Both the position numbers and the translations under genes were made by a program. 64,000 bases of DNA from RHKX01 sp041393495 (GTDB lineage Bacteria > Actinomycetota > Thermoleophilia > Solirubrobacterales > 70-9). Shown in pieces: positions 59,784 to 64,000 of the stretch. The DNA is taken from NCBI GenBank assembly GCA_041393495.1, contig JAWKKA010000002.1, forward strand, positions 124,001 through 188,000. The letters are read 5' to 3'. How positions within the stretch are numbered: position 1 is the first letter of the stretch; every line of letters starts with the position of its first letter. The notes beneath the pieces are model-generated. The model saw only the letters and a program-made list of their open reading frames with translations, had not been told where the DNA came from and did not search any database.

Positions 59784-61202
59784 GCGATAGACGCGCTCGC
59801 CCCTGCGGTCGCGCCGGTCGCTGCGGCCGTCGACGTTGGCGACGACGGCCGTGATCCGCGAGTACGTGCCCGGGTTCGGCAGCGAGACATCGCCGTCTCC
59901 GCCTTTCGGCAGGTACCTGGTGACGGCCGTCACCGTGCCCGACGTCTCGGGGCCCTGCCGGGCGACGAGCGAGATCGAGCTCCGCGTGCCCTCCTCCGCC
60001 TCGACCGAGAGCGTCACCGGATCGGACCCGGGGGCGTGGACGTCGTAGAGGCCGAACGAGGTGTTGTCGAGCTTGACCTTCTTCGTCGCGCCGCCGAGCG
60101 TGCCGAAGCGGTCCACGTTCGGGTACGCGGCGCGGTCCGGGAACGCGGGCTGCGCCCTCCATTCCGCGGTGGCGGCGAAGAACTCACCGAGCTCGGGAGC
60201 GAATCCCCCGCCGCCGGCATCCTTGATCGCCTCGTCGTAGGAGTCGACGGCGAAGCTCCGCTGCTTCGGTGAGACCCGCCACACGTCGCGGACGACGTCG
60301 TCGCCGTATCTGGCGCCGAGCCAGTGGTTCCAGACCGCCTCGGCGTAGATCCTGGTCGTCGAGCCCGTCATCGGCCGGGACGGGTGCTCGGTGAACTCGG
60401 ACAGGTAGTTCAGGTAGTCGTCGATCTTCGGATAGACCTTCTCCTCCATCCAGGTGGCCGTGTCCTCGAACAGCCAGCTGTCCTCGTGGACGTCGTAGTT
60501 GAACTGGAGGATGTGGTTGTACTCGTGGGCCACGGTGACCCGCATCGACTTCAGCGGCCCGCTCGGGAAGCCGGTGTAGTCGTTGTCGAGGACCAGGTAG
60601 GCATGGCGCCGGCTGCCGCGCTGGTGGCTGTCCGTGGTCGCGTAGCCGTAGAGCTTGCTGCCGAGGTTGGTGACGTAGACGTCGACCTGGCCGCTGGCGC
60701 CCCTGCCATGGCGCGAGCCGAGCTTCCCGTCGGGCTTCGGATCGCGCCAGCCGAGGGCTCCGTTCTCGATGTTGCGGCTGCGGCCGACCGACTCGACTAT
60801 CGCGCTCAGAAAGGCTCGCGACTCGGGGCGGTTCGCCTTCTTGTTGGTCCAGTGAACGCAGAAGCGGGCATCGCATGTCGGCGACCTCGGCGCTTCCCGG
60901 CCGAAGTACGCGCGATCGCTCTTGTCGGTCGGCCTCGCCAGCAGGTCCAGTGCGCGGCGCCGGTCGGCGCCGTGGAGGGCCGGCAGCGCGACGGCGAGAT
61001 CGCGGAGGGCCGTGGTCGCCTCCCGCGAGCCGGTCGCCGGTCCGGCCGACAGCGTCTCGGGCCCGCTCAGCGCGTCGAGGGCGGTCTCGAGCGCGCGGTG
61101 GGCAGCCTGCGACGAGACCGGCGGGGCTGCGCTCGCGGCGCTCGCGAGCGACGCGACGCCGAGCAGGGCGAGAAGCGAGGTGATGAGGATGGGGTGGCGC
61201 AA
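59748..61202 (-). CDS. Secreted zinc metalloprotease-like protein with an HEYNH motif
   Basis: 484 residues from TTG 61202, supported by GAAAGGA just upstream and by the signal peptide right after it (ILITSLLALLGVASLASAASA). The active-site-like motif is VAHEYNHILQFNYD, followed by an acidic helix LFEDTATWMEEKVYP, in which a Glu may be the third zinc ligand. A C-terminal beta-domain (about 345-484) with Arg/Asp-rich ending follows. The layout resembles the MXAN_6640-type putative metalloproteases; the substrate is unknown. It overlaps the oxidoreductase gene by 36 bp at the 3' end and is divergent from nadE. Confidence 0.75.
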   Translation of the reverse strand: MRHPILITSLLALLGVASLASAASAAPPVSSQAAHRALETALDALSGPETLSAGPATGSREATTALRDLAVALPALHGADRRRALDLLARPTDKSDRAYFGREAPRSPTCDARFCVHWTNKKANRPESRAFLSAIVESVGRSRNIENGALGWRDPKPDGKLGSRHGRGASGQVDVYVTNLGSKLYGYATTDSHQRGSRRHAYLVLDNDYTGFPSGPLKSMRVTVAHEYNHILQFNYDVHEDSWLFEDTATWMEEKVYPKIDDYLNYLSEFTEHPSRPMTGSTTRIYAEAVWNHWLGARYGDDVVRDVWRVSPKQRSFAVDSYDEAIKDAGGGGFAPELGEFFAATAEWRAQPAFPDRAAYPNVDRFGTLGGATKKVKLDNTSFGLYDVHAPGSDPVTLSVEAEEGTRSSISLVARQGPETSGTVTAVTRYLPKGGDGDVSLPNPGTYSRITAVVANVDGRSDRRDRRGERVYRSDGSTYRLALG

Positions 61203-61314
61203 GCTGGTCCTTTCGGGCTCATCGGATGGTGGCGGCGCAGCACGGTAGCAGCGGATTCGGCCCCAAAACACCGCTCGAGGCCCGAGGTAGCGCTCGGCCG
61301 GAGATAATCCCCCA

Positions 61315-63012
61315 ATGGAGGAAGAGCCCCGGATCGGATTGCGGATCGCCCTCGCGCAGATCAACCCGACGGTCGGCGACATCGACGGAAACGCTGCGCT
61401 CGCGGCCGACTGGATCGGGCGCGCCCGCGAGCGGCACGCCGACCTCGTGCTCCTGCCCGAGCTCGCGATCTGCGGCTATCCGCCCGAGGACCTGCTGCTC
61501 AAGCGGCACTTCCTCGACGCCTGCGAGGACGCGGTCGCAGCGCTCGCCCAGCAGGTCGAGGGGATCGTCGTGATGATCGGCTGTCCGGTTCGGGACGCCG
61601 CCCTCCACAACGGCCTCGCCGTGATCGCCGACGGCCGGATCGCCACCCGCTACCGAAAGCTCCACCTGCCCAACTACGGGGTCTTCGACGAGCGCCGCTA
61701 CTTCGATCCCGGGCCGGTGGGCGAGATCGTCTCGATCGACGGCGCCATCGTCGGCCTGACCATCTGCGAGGACATCTGGCTGCCGGGGCCGCCGAGCTCG
61801 GAGGAGGGGGAAGCAGGAGCGCGACTGATCGTCAACGCCTCCGCCTCGCCCTACCACCGGTTCAAGGGCACCGAGCGCGAGGCGATGGTCGCCGAGCGGG
61901 CCCGCGAGGCGGGCGCGGCGATCGCGCTCTGCAACATGGTCGGGGGCCAGGATGAGCTCGTCTTCGACGGTCACAGCCTCATCGTCGACGGGCACGGGCA
62001 GACGGTCGCCCGGGCCGCCCAGTTCGAGGAGGAGCTGCTCGTCTGCGACGTCGAGCTGCCCGTCCGCGGTCCCGCCACCGCCGCGGCGGTGCCGCTGACG
62101 GCATCGCTGCACACCCGCCGATTGGACCGCGATCCGGTTCCGCGGCGGGTCAGCCCCGTCAAGCCGCCCGCCGCAGAGGTCTACGCGGCGCTCGTCACCG
62201 GGCTCGGCGACTACGCCGCCAAGAACGGGTTCGACCACGCCGTGCTCGGCCTGTCCGGCGGGATCGACTCGGCGCTCGTCGCCCTGATCGCAGCTGACGC
62301 CCTCGGCGGCGACCGGCTGACCTGCGTCGTCATGCCCTCACCCCACTCGAGCGTGGATACGCAGGCCGACGCCCACGCGATCGGCGCCAACCTCGGGGCG
62401 GAGACGATCGAGCTGCCGATCGGGGGCCTGATGGGCGCCTACGAGGAGCTGCTGGCGCCGCGCTTCGCGGGCACCGGGCCCGGCATCGCCGAGGAGAACC
62501 TGCAGGCGCGGATCCGCGGCAACCTCGTGATGGCGCTCTCGAACAAGTTCGGGTGGCTGCCGCTCAGCACCGGCAACAAGTCCGAGATGTCGGTCGGCTA
62601 CGCGACGCTCTACGGCGACATGGCCGGCGGCTTCGCGGTCCTCAAGGACGTCCCGAAGCTGCTCGTCTACGAGCTCGTCGCCGATCGCGTCGAGCGCGCC
62701 GACCGTGAGCTGATCCCGCCGTCGGTGATCGAGCGCCCGCCGTCGGCCGAGTTGCGCCCCGGCCAGAAGGACACCGACTCGCTGCCCCCCTACGAGATCC
62801 TCGATCCCGCCCTCGCCCTCTACATCGAGGGTGACGGCAGTCGCGAGGACCTCGTCCGATCCGGGCTCAGCCGCGCCGAGGCGACCCGCGTCGCCGGGCT
62901 CGTCGATCGGGCCGAGTACAAGCGCCGCCAGGCGCCGCCCGGGGTCAAGATCACGACCAAGGCCTTCGGCCGCGACCGCCGCCTGCCGATCACCAACCGC
63001 TTCCGGGGGTAA
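61315..63012 (+). CDS. nadE: Glutamine-dependent NAD+ synthetase
   Basis: 565 residues with two domains. The N-terminal nitrilase/glutaminase (1-~270) shows Glu in LPELAICGYPPEDLL, Lys in YRKLHLPNYGVFDE and Cys in LTICEDIW. The C-terminal ATP-pyrophosphatase has LSGGIDSALVALIAA (PP-loop), STGNKSEMSVGYATLYGDMAGGF and RFRG at the end. It amidates nicotinate adenine dinucleotide to NAD+. The close TAATCC (61305-61310) just before the ATG fits leaderless transcription. Confidence 0.95.
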   Translation: MEEEPRIGLRIALAQINPTVGDIDGNAALAADWIGRARERHADLVLLPELAICGYPPEDLLLKRHFLDACEDAVAALAQQVEGIVVMIGCPVRDAALHNGLAVIADGRIATRYRKLHLPNYGVFDERRYFDPGPVGEIVSIDGAIVGLTICEDIWLPGPPSSEEGEAGARLIVNASASPYHRFKGTEREAMVAERAREAGAAIALCNMVGGQDELVFDGHSLIVDGHGQTVARAAQFEEELLVCDVELPVRGPATAAAVPLTASLHTRRLDRDPVPRRVSPVKPPAAEVYAALVTGLGDYAAKNGFDHAVLGLSGGIDSALVALIAADALGGDRLTCVVMPSPHSSVDTQADAHAIGANLGAETIELPIGGLMGAYEELLAPRFAGTGPGIAEENLQARIRGNLVMALSNKFGWLPLSTGNKSEMSVGYATLYGDMAGGFAVLKDVPKLLVYELVADRVERADRELIPPSVIERPPSAELRPGQKDTDSLPPYEILDPALALYIEGDGSREDLVRSGLSRAEATRVAGLVDRAEYKRRQAPPGVKITTKAFGRDRRLPITNRFRG

Positions 63013-63106
63013 CCCGTCGCTTCAGGCCGGCGCCGGGCGCCGCCGGGCCGGCGGATCGCCCAGGCGCGCGGGCGGCTCCCTGCGCTGGGGTCTCCGCGAC
63101 CGACAT

Positions 63107-63238
63107 CCCGGCGCGATCCACCCCAGCGGTCGCGATCTCCCCCGCTCCGAACCCCCGGCGCGATCCACCCCAGCGGTCGCGATCCCCCCCGCTCCGAACC
63201 CCCCGGCGCGATCCACCCCAGCGGTCGCGATCTCCTGC
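63107..63238. repeat. 47-48-bp tandem repeat, three copies, after nadE
   Basis: Units beginning CCCGGCGCGATCCACCCC start at 63107, 63154 and 63202; the first ~30 bases are identical in all three. Each contains GGTCGCGAT and CCCCAGCGG; GCGACCGCTGGG of the opposite strand also occurs near 48.96 kb. The repeats fill the spacer between the convergent nadE and thioesterase genes. No credible frame or known element is seen. Confidence 0.85.
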
Positions 63239-63266
63239 CTGCGCGGCCAGAGACCGCGGGCGCGGC

Positions 63267-63665
63267 TCAGCGCATCTCACGGACGGCGATGATCAGCCGC
63301 GAGCTCGCGCACAGACGGCCCTCGTCGTCGCGCATCGCGACATCCCAGACCCAACTCGTGCTACCCCGGTGCAGCGCCCGGGCCTCGGCGTGGATCGTGC
63401 CGGAGCGCACGGCGCGCATGAAGACCGTGTCATTGGCCTGGCCCATCGCGAGGTTCGGGGCGACCGCGTCGTAGGTGGCACGCGAGCAGACCGTCTCCGC
63501 GAGGGTCGCGTAGGCGCCGCCGTGGACGATCCCGAACGGCTGCTTGATCCGGTCCTGGACCGGCATCCGCATCGTCGCCGTCGAATCGCCGTCGAACTCG
63601 AAGCACTCGAGCCCGATCGCATCGACCATGTTCCCCTCGGGGACCGTTCCGCCCGCTTCCACCAC
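63267..63665 (-). CDS. PaaI-type hotdog thioesterase
   Basis: 132 residues, GTG start. The hotdog fold landmarks are QPFGIVHGGAYATLAETVCSRA (HGG catalytic-type motif) and the strand pairs TIHAEARALHRGSTSWVWDVAMRDDEGRL. It probably hydrolyses aryl- or acyl-CoA thioesters. TAGGCT on the minus strand (63672-63677) ends 6 nt upstream. Confidence 0.88.
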   Translation of the reverse strand: MVEAGGTVPEGNMVDAIGLECFEFDGDSTATMRMPVQDRIKQPFGIVHGGAYATLAETVCSRATYDAVAPNLAMGQANDTVFMRAVRSGTIHAEARALHRGSTSWVWDVAMRDDEGRLCASSRLIIAVREMR

Positions 63666-63781
63666 ACCGGGAGCCTATTGTCGAGCCGGTCGGCCCGCGG
63701 ACGGGCCGGGCTCCGCCGTCGCAGCGCGGAGCAGGGCGCCGGCGGGCCCGCTCGCCCGCACCGGCCGTCCCATCGGTTGCA

Positions 63782-63787
63782 TAGGCT
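63782..63787 (+). promoter_or_regulatory. -10 box TAGGCT for the last gene
   Basis: TAGGCT ends 8 nt before the ATG at 63796, the same spacing as at other starts. Confidence 0.45.
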
Positions 63788-63795
63788 TCCGCGCA

Positions 63796-64000
63796 ATGGG
63801 ACTGCAAGGGGACCAGCGCGCGCTGTTGCAGCTTCTTTGCGAGCGCGGGCAGAGCTACGAAGACATCGCGGGCCTCCTCGGCGGCGCCCCCGACGATGTC
63901 CATGAGCGCGCCCGCGCGGCCCTCGCCGAGGTCGGCGGCGCCGACCCCGACGCCGAAGTTGGCCTCACCGACTACCTGCTCGGACAGGCCGATCCGATCG
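63796..64000 (+). CDS. Putative HTH-containing protein, 3' truncated by the window end
   Basis: The first 68 codons read MGLQGDQRALLQLLCERGQ followed by SYEDIAGLLGGAPDDVHERARAALAEVGG, which has the shape of a sigma-factor region-4-like helix-turn-helix (compare the SYxDIAxxLG pattern), then an Asp-rich linker and TDYLLGQADPI. I recall similar starts in Solirubrobacterales proteins of unknown function; the rest is outside the window. Confidence 0.6.
   Translation, partial: MGLQGDQRALLQLLCERGQSYEDIAGLLGGAPDDVHERARAALAEVGGADPDAEVGLTDYLLGQADPI

Noticed and set aside
63107..63238. CRISPR array
   Set aside because: Three copies at 47-48-bp spacing, but the intervening bases are also alike, so there are no unique spacers; no cas genes are near.
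1..64000. tRNA, rRNA, transposase, integrase, toxin-antitoxin, restriction or phage-defence genes
   Set aside because: None were recognised on reading both strands; the window looks like core chromosome with scattered accessory genes.

Overview
The window is about 64 kb of very GC-rich bacterial chromosome with densely packed genes, many 4-bp start/stop overlaps, frequent GTG/TTG starts, and no rRNA, tRNA, CRISPR array, phage gene or transposase that I can see. Gene content suggests an actinobacterium of the Thermoleophilia/Solirubrobacterales type. It has RNase Y and RNase J together, a murT/gatD pair, an LL-diaminopimelate aminotransferase, a WS/DGAT storage-lipid acyltransferase and a dapA-rnj-ftsK-(HTH)-cinA-recA-recX-rny-miaB-miaA-dapF order. 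The lineage is an inference from family knowledge; no search was run.

Layout. 1-13.2 kb (all +): translation and RNA-metabolism genes (infB 3' end, rbfA, DHH phosphoesterase, truB, ribF, rpsO, a DsbA-like gene, pnp), then an M16 protease, dapB, an amidase, dapA and RNase J. 13.2-13.7 kb: a repeat- and hairpin-rich convergent region. 13.7-15.8 kb (-): a histidine kinase/response regulator pair. 15.9-30 kb (mostly +): ftsK, a RodZ-like HTH protein, cinA, (epoxide hydrolase, -), thpR, recA, recX, rny, a cytochrome c, miaB, miaA, (clpP, -) and dapF. 30-36.8 kb: a secreted protein, LL-DAP aminotransferase, an adenylate cyclase fused to a degenerate hydrolase domain, a HAD acid phosphatase (-), hflX and dut. 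36.8-41.3 kb (-): an overlapping five-gene operon (methyltransferase, lipid kinase, murT, methyltransferase, gatD), probably for lipid II amidation. 41.3-64 kb: mixed accessory and housekeeping genes, including a cyclophilin lipoprotein, carbonic anhydrase, sulfatase, a thioredoxin-TPR/ccdA pair, a secreted RCC1-repeat protein, dinB, an RlpA-like protein, WS/DGAT acyltransferase, antiporter, muramoyl amidase, K+ channel, molybdopterin oxidoreductase, a secreted metalloprotease, nadE, a thioesterase and the 5' end of a short unknown gene.

How the parts fit. dapB, dapA, dapL and dapF give most of a short (aminotransferase) route to meso-diaminopimelate. murT/gatD, the RlpA-like protein, the muramoyl amidase and ftsK act on the same cell wall. 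The RlpA-like gene has what I read as a cyclic-di-AMP (ydaO/yuaA) riboswitch in its leader, so wall remodelling may be tied to a second messenger.

Notable signals: (1) a recurrent TANNNT box ends only 4-10 nt before about 20 start codons, indicating widespread leaderless transcription; (2) about 12 single-base-type frameshifts lie in 13.8-23.0 kb within ftsK, recA and the two-component genes, mostly in homopolymers, which looks like sequence error rather than gene decay; (3) short tandem repeats sit in convergent intergenic regions and share sequence cores; (4) DapF has Ser at the position of the first catalytic Cys; (5) RNase Y has no membrane anchor.
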